Below, one piece after another: positions 35,785 to 46,916 of a stretch of 64,000 nucleotides of DNA. The translations under genes and the position numbers were made by a program. Source of the stretch: Gnetum montanum. Taxonomy: Eukaryota > Streptophyta > Gnetopsida > Gnetales > Gnetaceae. The notes under the pieces are model-generated. The model saw only the letters and a list, made by a program, of their open reading frames with translations. It did not search any database and was not told the DNA's origin. Location of the stretch: positions 62,001 to 126,000 of the forward strand of contig MNCI01038012.1 of the NCBI GenBank assembly GCA_015680685.1, written 5' to 3'. Position 1 is the first letter of the stretch. Each line of letters starts with the position of its first letter.

Positions 35785-37150
35785 CTAATCAGCTATAGCT
35801 TGACCTTTAGTGGACGATTGACCAACATAATGTAAATCAAATTCGTCTATGATAGCTTTCCAGCAAGCTATCCTACTACTCTCATACAACTTGTTTGAGA
35901 TATCTTGCAAAACATTATTTTTGCAAATTATGTTGACATGGCTGCGGAAAAGATAGTGTCTACATTTCTTAAGTGCTAAAACCAATGCCAAATAGTTATG
36001 CTCCATTTCATTATACCTCGTTTCATATGCAAATAGAGCATGACTTAGATAATAGATAGGGGATTCTAACCCATCATTCCTTTTTTGGCAAAGTAACATA
36101 GCTATAGACATGTCTGAGTTCGCTAGATAAATGTAAAAAGGCTGATCCCTTTGTGGCAAGAAAATCATTGGTAAGTGTTGCAGCTCCTTCTTCAAGTTGT
36201 TAAATGCATGCTGGCAGTCATCGGTCCATTCAAAATTAACACCCTTCCTAAGGAGATGTTGCATAGGATGTAATTTATTTGTTAATCTCAAAATGAACCA
36301 CCTGATAAATTGTAGTCTACCTTGCAACCCACGTAGTTCCTTGAGATTTGTAGGTGGCATTAAATCAACAATGGCTTTAACTTTTTTGGAGTCAACTTGG
36401 ATGCCAGTCTCTAATACCACAAATCCTAACATGCATCCGATTTTGACTCTGAATATGCAATTCTTTGGGTTGAGCCTTAATTCATACTTGAGACATCGTC
36501 TAAGTACTAACTTCAGATCTTCTGAATGATCTTCCAACTTTATAGACTTGATAACTATGTCATCTATGTAGTTGTTCAATCTCCCTAAGAGGTAATCGCT
36601 AAAGATGTATGTCATGGTTCGTTGATACATTGCTCCAGTGTTTTTTATTCTGAAGGACATCATAGTATAATAGAAAGTTCCCCAGGGAATCATGAATGTT
36701 GTGGTCAATTAATGCTCTGGGTTAATACAAATCTGATTATAACCTTAAAAACCATCCATAAAGGATAGAAGCACGTGACTAGCTATCATGTCGATCAATT
36801 GATCGATACTCGGTAATGGGAAATTATCCTTAATTGTGGCTTCATTTTGATCCTAGAAGTCTATGCAAATCCATATTCCTCCTATTTTCTTAGAGACCAC
36901 TATGATGTTTGACACCTAGTCTAAGTAATCGACTGCATGGAGGAAACCAGCCTAATACAACTTGGTGATTTCGTTACGCACTGCTAGTGCAATTTCTGGC
37001 TTAATCTTTCATGCCTTCTATCTAATTACTTTGATGCATGGGTCTAAAAATATGTTATGCTGTATTAATCTTGAGTCTAATCCCGACATGTCTTAGAATG
37101 ACCATGCAAATACAACAAAGTTGTTTTGGAGTACTTGCATTATGCCACTA
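35785..37150 (-). pseudogene. Element D reverse transcriptase and RNase H
   Basis: RT starts near 37150 (FVVFAWSF just before MSGLD) and is broken by stops up to 36710. From 36708 a 307-codon frame stays open to 35785, the longest RT/RNase H frame in the window. It includes PWGTFYYTMMSFRIKNTGA, the catalytic YIDD box (LNNYIDDIVIKS, about residue 48 onward), LGFVVLETGIQVD, LRGLQGRLQFIRWFI, and RNase H with ARYEMEH-type sequence (ETRYNEMEHNYLALVLALKKCRHYL) and ADSD replaced by ANSDMS. Conservation of a long frame here argues that D is younger than A1, A2 and C. Confidence 0.93.
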
Positions 37151-37977
37151 TGAGTCTATTGGTCCAGGAGGGAACTAACCCTAAGAGTCTTACTTTCACC
37201 TTTATGCATAACCAAAGGGATCTCATTGGTCACATCACCGGCCTCCAGGTCTAGAGTTCAGGCCAGATGTTCTGGCCAGTCTAGGGATATTTTTGATGTT
37301 GCTATGGTCACATCACAAAGGGAAGGGTCTGTTCCTATTAGCATGTGATTGAGCTATCTAATGGTTTCCCCATATGGGCCTGCTAAGGCTAGGGGTGCAA
37401 ATAAAGTTGCATCCATTTGCAAATTGCCCTACAAAATCGCCAAAAATGGAAGTTGTTACATTATTTTTTGTTGATATGTTGAAACGATAAAAGTTTACTT
37501 TCTTTGTGTTAGAGTTGTGTATTAGAAAAGCTTCCAGTTAAAGGTCTTAGTGGATAATTACAAATATGCATAGTCTGTGAGACGATGGCGAGAAGATGAA
37601 AGATGTAACGTGGCATGTCTAGCATACCAAAGTAAGGAATTTAAATTTTGGTACAGACCATAGTTAATGTTGGCTAGATTACAAGGTGATAAGCTATGGA
37701 TCAGTTTAGGGTCATTTCGGACCACAGTTCATACGATGTCTACGAAATTAATGCCCTGATCTTCGCGTTTCATGTCATACTGCCACTAGCATTTCAGGAA
37801 AGTTCCACATTGATCGGGCATAAAAATTAGTTAGTTTTAAGAAATTTCATTTATAAATTAGTGGTTCATGCTCAAAGAAGGCCATAGATATCGAAAAATT
37901 GAATCTAGCTACAGCAAAAAGGGAGCGGAAGCGAGGTGTAAACAAACAATTTCGCGAAGATTTTCTCAATTGCGGCT
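37151..37977. other. Element D, RT leader and spacer
   Basis: The part next to RT (to about 37450) is plausibly polyprotein on the minus strand but too decayed to read. From about 37450 to 37977 I see no frame on that strand; the plus-strand pseudogene starts at 37978, so its promoter should lie here if it ever had one. Confidence 0.4.
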
Positions 37978-40900
37978 ATGGCATCAAAGGTCAGAGGAAA
38001 GAATGCCAACTTGGCAAGGATTGACAAAGTGCAGGAGAGTCTACAACGAGCTTCGTAGGCCAGAGTCAAGGCTTGGGAGGTTACTCCGCTTAACTGGTAA
38101 GTCAACTTTCATCCTCTTGCACTATTGTTATTTTTGTTACAGTGTCATATTTGTATTTATTTTGAATGTGTGTTACATCGGGCGTTAATATTTGTTTACG
38201 CGGACTAAGCTATTGTAGTTTGTTGCATTACCTTTATCTTCGCTAATGGAGACAGACCTTATGTTGTCACGAGGGTTTAGGTAACGTTGATCAATACTAT
38301 GCAAACATAGTGTATAATCGAAAAGTCTAGGTATTGTATCTATGTGTAGCGTAATCAGGGTTCTATTTTTATTTTCTTTTCTCGCCCATAATAGTGGCAT
38401 ATTATGCTAGAGTAGTACGCAGTGTTGCTTTCATTGTCGTTGTTAGAGACAGACCTTGAGCTATTGCAAGGGTTTTGGGCGATGTTGGCTATGCATTTCT
38501 AGTATAATCTGTAATATTCTAGGAATCAAGAGAACCCTAATGTCACGTGATGAATTTCTATGTCTGAATGGTGTGTCTAATAGTAATGTGTTTTTATTGT
38601 ACAGTATTATGCTAAAGCCCTTCCTAATCATTTTGGACATCGTGGGCGTTCTATGCTGCTCACATGTTCCCGCGGCCAATGTTCCTCCTCCTCATGCTCA
38701 TATAAAGGAGGAGGTAGTATGGTTCCGAAGAGGTGTGTGGGAGTTCTTGAAGTTTTTGCTTCATAATTTTAGTGTAATCGTCTAGTCACATCTACCAAGA
38801 GATGTAGCTACTGCTACTTTATAGATGCTACTAGTTGGTTCGACACAAAGCATTTTTACATTCTTGATAGATGGCACGATTGAAACTGTGTGGATGCAAG
38901 ACCACGGACAGAGCACCAAAGGTTTGAGGCGTTTGAGCTAAATATGGGAGATACCCAGGTTTAACTGTTATCATGCCTACAACACTCTGTTCATGGCTTA
39001 AAATCTCACAACCTACTTCCAGAATCCGCCTGGAACCATGTATTATGCAGGAGGGTAAGTTTTTTGTTTCTTTTCACGGTGCTGTAGTATGCTAACTACT
39101 ATTTAAATTTGTGTTGAGCGTAAAGAATTTACCTATTCTCTATTATGTAGATTTTTCATCAATGACAGTGGTCTCCTAGGCAATAATGATACATTATCAT
39201 TGACTGAAAGGGATATAAGGGAATTTACTTCCATCAGCAACGTATGGGCTAGTGTCGTGGGATAACTGGCATTGAAAATCCCAAAATACCCTGCCTACTA
39301 TGCCAACTTCTTTTCCAGCTGTAAAAAACTCGAATGGCTGGATAGGGAATGGACTTTGGATCCTCCCCTCACCGTCACAGACGTGCAAAGGAAAATCCCT
39401 CCATTTCCTTTGCCATTCGGGCCCAGTAAACTTTATTATAACGATCAATTGTATCAATGTTATTACCTGGAAATGATGTATGAAGTTGTCTCATTTTGAC
39501 TTAACTATCACTTAATGTTGGTAGTCAGGGAATCACGGGAAATCATGATTATGTCCTCCAGTCGCAAGGCAAACAGTCTCTTCTTCCATTATGGTGATAT
39601 AAAGGAAACACAACACTAGCTTGGCTGTAGAGCGGTCCCAATTGTGTTAACCAATAATCTTTAGGAGGCTGGACTGATGGACCTATTTTTGATCATAACC
39701 CTTGATGTCACTGCAGGTGAAATGTTGACCCTAGTCAACTCCTTTAGCGAAGAAGCTAAGCATCTCTGCATACGCATGTGTAATGTGCATGTAAATTTTG
39801 ACATCGACACTCAGTTGTTCACCAATCTCTTTGGGGTCCCCTCCAATGGCTTTCCTATAGAGGAAAAGTCGAAGAGGATTTCCAAGTACCAGCAAGAGAT
39901 AGAGGAGTGACTAGGGGTTAAAAAAGAAGTTAAGGGAATCCCTGCCAACAAGATAGAGTTGGAGGTGGCCATCACTATTTACCCCTTTTTTGAGCCCAGG
40001 CCTTCCCCAAGATACTCTCCCAAGGGAGATTCCTTACCATAGAGCAGGCCCGAATTATGTGAGAGGTCATGGTGAAGGGGACATGGTTTAATTGGGCCAG
40101 CTATTTTGCTGAAGGCCTGCGCATTGAAATGGTCAGGCTTCGCAAGAGGCTTGAGTCCCGTTTCAATGTGCATTTTACCTTCTTCATAGCTTGCTTTTGG
40201 CATTTTACCAAATTTTTGTTAGTCCAAAGCAATGGAGTCTGGGTGCAGCAAGACCGCAGCTAGATTTCCAAACCATGGATTTCCCACGTTTTCGGCACTA
40301 TCCGGTCGCAAGACCCTCCTGAAGGAATTGGGGAGTCGTTCTCTGTAATGACTAAAAATATGGTGGCACCTCGAATGTGGGGTCAAGATACCATGGGTGG
40401 GGCACTCCCCTCCTACACTGGTGATGTGTTGAGGGGGAAGTATTTGGCAGCTGAAATAGTGGACTCATTGGTGCAAAGGAAGAAGCCTCGTTTGACCAAG
40501 GAGCCTGTCGAGCCAGTAGGTGGTGTGGGGCAGAAGATGCAGGTCAGATTTCAGAGAAGTAATCCTCTAGCCAGTAAGTAGAGAAATGTGCTAATAGTTA
40601 CAATTATGTTGCGTATAGATGCTATTGCATCCTAATGTTTATTGAACTAGAATGAAATCCTGTGTTAACTGATGATGTTATGTGATAGTAGAGGAGAAGG
40701 TTGTGGAGCGTTTAACCCCTAAAATAGGGGTTATAGTTTTGCAGTTCGAGGAAGGGGCCCTAGCCTTGGAAGAAGAGGCTCTAATCAATAAGGAAAGCAG
40801 CATGCAGGATGCTGCACGTGAAAAGGAAGTAGTAGTGGAGGATGCCGAAGTCCTTTTGGCTGGGATTGGGAGAGGTAAGTGATTTGTCACTTAGTGAGGT

Positions 40901-42373
40901 TAACTTTTACAGCGTACTAGACTCTAGGAAACTGCTTCTAAAGGTTATACTGGTCATCATAATGCCTCAGTTATGTCTTTATATGAAATTTGTTTTGCGT
41001 AATAGGTGACCAGGGCATACACTTGTCAATAGTGGCAACTTGATCTTGGGGTGAATTTCCTGATAAATTTACCTTTATGAAGGGCGTTGTCCAAGATATG
41101 ATTGGTCGCTTAGAGCGAATCGATCCTGAAGCTGGTACGTTACAATCATTACATAGAGGTTATTCCATTGTGGCATTATGCTACCTAATTATGCCTAACT
41201 ACCATTTTATGTTATTAGGAGCTCACCTCAGATGGGATCTGTTAGAGCCTATTGATTTAGACACCATCAAACCCCCATTGGAAGCAATTGTCGTGTCGTG
41301 CAACATTTACGACGAGATGCGTAAATGTGTTGTATGCTCGACTCACTCCTTATGGGAATGTCAAAGCGTGAATGAAGACCTTTGGAAGAGACTAAAAAGG
41401 TCAGAGAAAGAGAGGGTGGTTCTAAGTGATGAGGTTGGGGATTTAAGGTCACAGAAAAAACTCTTGTAGGCCTAGGGAACAGGCAATGAGAACTAGCAGA
41501 CAACTATTGTTGGCTATGCCCGTTACTGGATGGTCGTTAGGAATAGTGTCTAGACCAATCATGAACAAGTCAAGCAGTAGATGCAAATGGATCTCCTAGC
41601 TTAGAAAAATCAAGACTGGAAGGACTTTAGCACGAGTGTGCAAGAATGGGGGTAGACGCAGAAAGACCGTAAACATGTCTATAAGAGAGAATGCACTGCC
41701 TATCGTCAACATTACAGGGACTCTGCCATTGAGGCTCAGTCCCTTCAACTATTCCTTGACGTTATTGGTGCTTCCAGTTCATTTGAAAAGTTTTAGGAGC
41801 AAGTGATGGTAAGTGCCTCCCTAGAAAGGGAAATGACTCTTCCTAGGGAGGAGACAACCATCCCTTCCTTCTTCCCTGAACCACCTTGATGGACTCCTAT
41901 GGAGAAGGGAAAGGTCAAGGCTGGAGCTAATCTAGAAGATGGTGTTTGGTCTAAGCTTACCGAGGATGAAACTATGCAACGTCTGTGGGTTGGCCTAGAA
42001 CAAATCCCTTTTGCTACCGATGTAGGACCATCATAGGTAAGTTGTGGTGTTATTGTGCTTTCATCATACCTAGTTTTGATGGTGATGTCAATATGCATGT
42101 TATGTCTAATTGCAGGAATGACCCGAGGAGGTTCCTCAGCTGGATGAACATAATGAGGGTGACAATCCTCACAAGGAGGGTCTACAAGAAATAGAGTATA
42201 ATGGTGATGATCAGTGCCATGGTGAACAACCTCGTACAGAAGAGCCTCATAGGGAGGGCCTCCTTCACGAAGAGATGCCACACAAAAAAGGTGGCCCCTA
42301 TGAGGATGATTTTCTCAAAGTAGAGATGGAGCTCGGAGATATGGGCGTCAGTGGGGATAAAGGTGATGCATAA
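37978..42373 (+). pseudogene. Seven-exon spliced pseudogene, antisense inside element D
   Basis: Starts at ATG 37978 in good context (GCTATGG) and ends at TAA 42371-42373. Exons: 37978-38096, 38605-39054, 39151-40573, 40689-40874, 41006-41134, 41219-42036, 42116-42373. All six introns are GT-AG (five with GTAAG donors, one GTACG), 508, 96, 115, 131, 84 and 79 bases, and codon phase is kept across each. About 1,127 codons, with some 15 in-frame stops and one frameshift near 40015. Exon 2-3 protein has aromatic-rich blocks (NCYHAYNTLFMA, YFQNPPGTMYYAGG, KIPKYPAYYANFFSSCKKLEW, WFNWASYFAEGLR); exons 6-7 look charged and coiled-coil-like, ending in an acidic tail. I do not recognise the family. 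It lies between protease and RT of D, in opposite orientation, so splicing of its own transcript would not affect the retrotransposon RNA. Confidence 0.8.
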
Positions 42374-42631
42374 CTTGGCTATATTAGCCATGGTTTTATT
42401 TTGATGGAACGAAAAAAAAAGAGAATATTTTTCTTTAACATTTTAACACAAATTTGTTCTTGAGTTTAATGTTCTTTTGTTGTTTTCATTTGTAAAGGGT
42501 AAATGGAATCATAGGTTTTGGCACTATGACAAGCTGCAGTTAGTTTAAGTGTACAACGTTAATGAAGTTACTAGTTTAAAGCTATTACGGGCCACTAAAT
42601 GATTCAAATGTAAAGAGAAAATGAAATCATT
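42374..42631. other. Spacer after the antisense pseudogene
   Basis: AT-rich sequence holding a run of nine A at about 42411-42419 and a diverged outlying unit of the next repeat near 42582 (AGTTTAAAGCTATTACGGGCC). Confidence 0.5.
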
Positions 42632-42739
42632 AGTTTAAGGCCATTCCGGGCCTTTGATAGTTTTAGGCCATTCCGGGCCATTGATAGTTTTAGGCGATTC
42701 AAGGCTTTTGATAGTTTTAGGCCACTCCAGGCCTTTGCT
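42632..42739. repeat. 27-bp tandem repeat, four units
   Basis: Units begin at 42632, 42659, 42686 and 42713, each close to AGTTTTAGGCCATTCCGGGCC followed by TTTGAT. The unit centre, GGCCATTCCGGGCC, is nearly self-complementary. Confidence 0.92.
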
Positions 42740-42770
42740 AATTTTAGATGAGTGAAAGAGTAACAAAGAT

Positions 42771-42965
42771 AGCTGGTGGAAGCTTAAAGATAAGCATAAA
42801 CATAAATGAGAATAGCTGGTGGAAGCGTAAATATATTCATAAATGAAATAAGTATTTGTACAACATAAATGGAATAGCTAGTGGAAGCATAAATATATGT
42901 GTAAATGAAATAAGTATTTGTACAACATAAATGGAATAGCTGGTGGAAGTGTAAAGATATGTTGC
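42771..42965. repeat. 62-bp tandem repeat
   Basis: Units opening AGCTGGTGGAAGC start at 42771 (shortened to 43 bases), 42814, 42876 and 42938 (partial). The two full copies are nearly identical, with ACAACATAAATGGAAT at the end. Confidence 0.92.
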
Positions 42966-43079
42966 ATGACATTTAGATGATGTGGTTTATTTGCTAACTC
43001 TGTAGTTATTTCCTAACTACTTTTATCTTTGGTGACATGTAAGGACAAGGAGATTTATGATCCTGTTCCCTCACGTCAC

Positions 43080-43640
43080 AATCTTTCACTTGGAATGGTA
43101 GTTCGGCCCAAATTAAACTGTCATTAACCACTATTTTGGCTTGTTTTGGTGTTTGGACAAGGGCTTGGTCTTCAAGAATTTTGATTTCTGAACCCTATTC
43201 ATTTTCTATGTTGTTGAAAGCCCGAGGGGTCATTTCATCACCATGGATGACCACCTCCCCTCCTGCATAGGGCAGATGGATCTCCTGATGGATAGGAGAT
43301 GAAACCATCCTTAGTTGAGCTAACCAAGACCTCCCCAGGATTAGGTTAAAGCTGAGCATCTTCTTAATGACAATAAATGTTACGTCTATGGGGAATTGGT
43401 CCCCTATCACAAAGTTGATGTGCACTGTCCCTTTGACTTACACCTGTGCCCCGTTAAATGACTTTACACATGACATCATTGTAGGACTGATCTAATCGAT
43501 CAGGCCTAGCTTATCCACTATGGGATATGGGATGACATTAGTGGCCACCCCGTTGTCTACATGTACTCTTCGAATTCAGTGTTGGCCAACCCGAATGGTG
43601 ATGAACATGGATGTCATTGTCACCTGCTCTTTTCTGGGTC
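43080..43640 (-). pseudogene. Element D aspartic protease
   Basis: Minus-strand retropepsin-like domain. Residues around the active site near 43560 read VDNGVATNVIPYP, so the catalytic Asp-Thr/Ser-Gly appears as Asp-Asn-Gly. The later conserved segment is open at 43425-43195: FNLILGRSWLAQL is the post-flap Gly-Arg-Ser-Trp block. A stop separates the two halves. Confidence 0.82.
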
Positions 43641-43659
43641 ATCCTTAATGGATTTGTCG

Positions 43660-44500
43660 TGAAAGGTCAACAGGGAAGGCCTACGTTTCTCAGCAGCAAG
43701 AGAAAGCATGATGGAATGAATCATTTCTTCATCTGCTAGCAGGCTCTCGTCCATAGATATGGACATTAGCATATGAACCATGGCTTCATGGTGCTTTTGG
43801 GATGTCATTAACAAATTGTACAGGCTCAATGTTGTATTTTTCTATTTAAGAGCCTACTTGACCTGTGTAAAGGTGTTGAGGAGATCCCACCCACAATCTG
43901 ACTGGTTGCCATCTTTTTCCTCTTCCATTCACCCTCAGAGACAGATTTCTTGGGGAAGAATGGCATCTGGTCAAGGGCTATTTTTTTTTGGACTAGTAGG
44001 AGATGGTTGCGTTTGTACACCTTCGTCCTTTCCAGAAAGTGATGCGAAGGGCATAGAAGCAAGGGGTTTAGGCTTGGGAAACCCTAGCGTAAGACAGTCC
44101 TTGACCATATTAGTTGTTATACCTTCTTTTCCTTTTCTGTTAAGTTGGGATTAGTGTGTTGACTTGGAGGTTTGCCCTTGCACAAGAGGGGCAACTAATG
44201 GTTTTGGTACCCTAATGACAAAGGGCACCTTAGGCTTAGGTGCAAGCTGGGCCATGGATTTATTGATGGCGGGCTATCGAGCAGTGGTCTGAGAAGGGGC
44301 TCAAAGGACAAAAGGTTACCTTGGAGCACTCCTTGTCAGTGCTAAGGGACCCACTATTTGGGGTGAACAAGCAGGCATTCGCAACACAAAGGGCTACTTC
44401 AGCTGTGCCTGACCATTACCCTCTGCACCTACCACATTGATGATGTACCCTACATTATTTTCATTTAATGGATCTCAGTACACATGCATGGCTTGGTTTT
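43660..44500 (-). pseudogene. Element D gag-protease linker
   Basis: Polyprotein linker by position, with a short open frame at 43829-43620 and no recognisable domain. Plus-strand frames here (for example 43780-44154) look like chance frames. Confidence 0.4.
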
Positions 44501-46659
44501 CTAGGCATGACAGACTACTGCTGTATAGGATGAGATCACCGTGATCGATCATGTGTTGAATGTCATCCTTCAACGCTTAGCAGTAATTCGTGTCATGACC
44601 ACATAGCTGGTGGTAGTCATAGAAATGGTCTAGCCTGAAGTGTTTGAGGACTGGCGGTTCATTAGGCAAAGCCAAAGAAGAATTTTTAAAAAGCTCACAA
44701 TGGCATCTGTGAAGCTTTAGAGCCTCCTCAAATACCTTCTTGTGTGGAATATGACTAGTTCCCAGTAGTTGCTTCAAAATTTCTAAAGGATTTATAGGCA
44801 GGGCTATGTACTTTGAACGATTTTACGCTCAAATTTAGGCCTCGGCTATGGAGGTGCTTCGGGGGAAAAAGGTGCTTCGTGATTGGCACTGTTTGAGCTA
44901 GTTGTTGACTCAGCCGGCTCTTCATATGTTTTCTTGTTGTTGTTGTTTTTCTTCATGCCCCCTTGGCAACCGCCCCTATTGTCGTCGTCGTAGCTTTGCC
45001 TTTGTCCTTACCCTTACTGTGGGCATTTTTGTAGGCCATGTACGCTAGATCTTTGCTAGCCTCTGCCGTGTCTTAGATGCTTTTAATCTGAGCAAAGGCT
45101 TGGTTGAGGGAGCGAGGAGTGAGGTAGTATAACTTTGAATTAATGAAGTCGTTAACTACCCCTTTGAAAATGGCTAACAAAAGAGCCTTCATGATGGGTT
45201 CATGAATTTCATTCAAGGTTACACTCCAACGCTGTATAAACCTTTGGACCAGCTCGAACGGATCTTGTTTGACTCCCATAAGCTGGTCTAACGTGACTTC
45301 AGGTTTCAGGTTGTATTTGAAATACGTTACAAATTGAGTCAATAACTCTTCCAAGGTCGAAATGGAAGAGCATGGAACTACTTGATACTAGTCTAAGGAT
45401 TTAACCATTAGGGACATGGAAAAGACATGGATTATAGTGTGTGGCCATTACTGTAGTATCAATGACTCTGACCTGAATGTAACTAAGTGAGCACTGAGAT
45501 CACCTTCCCCATTGTATTTCATAAAATGAGGAAGTGGCATCCCAGGCGGTAATGATAAAACGGGCACTACCAGATTAATAGGATCGTCATGGTAAAAATC
45601 CATGACTTGTACTGTGTTAGAACCAGCAGCCTTGGGGAATTTAACTTCTTCTGTAAGAGTCTAAATAAGCTAGAAAGCTTGGTCCAGACCTGTGGATGGA
45701 GAGTTTGTTTGTAGAACGATAGGAGGAGCCACACTAGGTGGTGGAATAGGGATGGCCGCCATTGGCTGTACCATTGGATAAGCTGTTTGTGTGGTGAGGG
45801 GCATAAATGATGATCCTATAATGGGGTTTAGCACTTGTGGGGCCTATCTTTGATTAAGATGAGTGTGGAACATCTGCATATGATGCGCAATGAGAGGCAT
45901 GTTTGGAACCCAACATGTTGTAGTGGTGGGCCCTACCATGTGAGTCGGGATGAAGGTGGATGTTGTAGGTAATCACGACGTAGGTATCACGTATACATGC
46001 AATGACATGGGCAGAGGTGCATGATGAGATGGATTAGGTAATTGCACTTGCTAAGGAATGATTTGTGATGGACCATCGCCCAAAAAGATAGTAGGAGAGA
46101 GAAAATGCAAGTTCGGTGAGTGCGGGACTCGATTAGTATTAGATAATGTCAAGGGCATGGTAACCATGAATAATGGATTTAAGTGGGATGTCGTGGAGGG
46201 AGGAGCCTTGGTGAAATCATCATGACCGCCTCCTTCAGAGTGCGAGTCTAGATCATCTTGCCCATCATGAAGTGTTTCATCATCGAACAACTCCTCTAGT
46301 TTTTCTGGCGATGTCTTAGCCATTAGCATTTAATCCAAGATCCACCTTTGTTGATCTGTCAGGGGTACAGTGGTGTTGTGTGAAGAAATAAATTCCTTCC
46401 TATTGTAATACATGAACTTGTATTCTCGTTTTTCTTCAAGTTCTTGTGGATACATAGGTAGGTTCGCTGCTAGTTTAGCACAGAGAAAATTGTAGTGTTC
46501 CCTGTGCTGAGCATGTCCCTTAGGCTCTTTGTTTTGAAGCCTAAGGGAATGGCGTGGTCGCACCAGACTAGTTGTTGGTTCATCCACAGGAGGCATAACT
46601 CACATGGTCCAAGGATTCTTGAGGTTGGTAGTGTCAATAGCAGTGGTTGATGTAGCCAT
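44501..46659 (-). pseudogene. Element D gag
   Basis: Starts at ATG 46659 (MATSTTAIDTTNLKNPW), in frame with the open pieces 46596-46330 and 46329-46051. A proline-rich middle follows. The capsid block of Tat-type gag is visible: MPLPHFMKYNGEGDLSAHLVTF (about 45550-45480), SISTLEELLTQFVTYFKYN and DPFELVQRFIQRWS (45354-45220, open to 45073). The C-terminal part has HxxxCQLCGHDTNYC-like sequence near 44580-44640 (FYDYHQLCGHDTNYC), a possible C-x2-H zinc motif. Numerous stops. Confidence 0.88.
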
Positions 46660-46887
46660 TCTTTATGTGTTTTGGAAGTAACGATGACAAGGACAAAGGT
46701 TGCAAGGGCAAAAGATAAACTAAGTTAATAATCAGGGCTTTCTATCTTATAGGATTCCAAGGGAATCGTCGGAGTGACCAATTTGCATCACACAATCTAG
46801 TAAAAAACCATAGAGGTATTACATTTACGTCAATCAAAAATGGGTACAGACAGCTTACAAGACTACCTGTAAAGTGCAGATCGGCTA
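46660..46887 (-). other. Element D leader between primer site and gag
   Basis: Untranslated leader by position; nothing recognised. Confidence 0.5.
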
Positions 46888-46912
46888 TGAATTCCCTCCT
46901 TCTAGTGCTAGA
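46888..46912 (-). promoter_or_regulatory. Element D putative primer binding site
   Basis: On the minus strand, five bases after the LTR end, TCTAGCACTAGAAGGAGGG. The same motif (one transition different) stands at the same place in element B. The tRNA is not identified. Confidence 0.5.
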
Positions 46913-46916
46913 AAAC

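Noticed and set aside
41818-41823. Possible extra intron donor (GTAAGT after ATG) in exon 6 of the antisense gene
   Set aside because: The frame reads on through it with coding-like sequence to the confirmed donor at 42037, so no intron is needed.
43780-44154. 124-codon plus-strand frame as a gene
   Set aside because: It overlaps the gag-protease linker of element D on the other strand, has no recognisable features and no exon signals.
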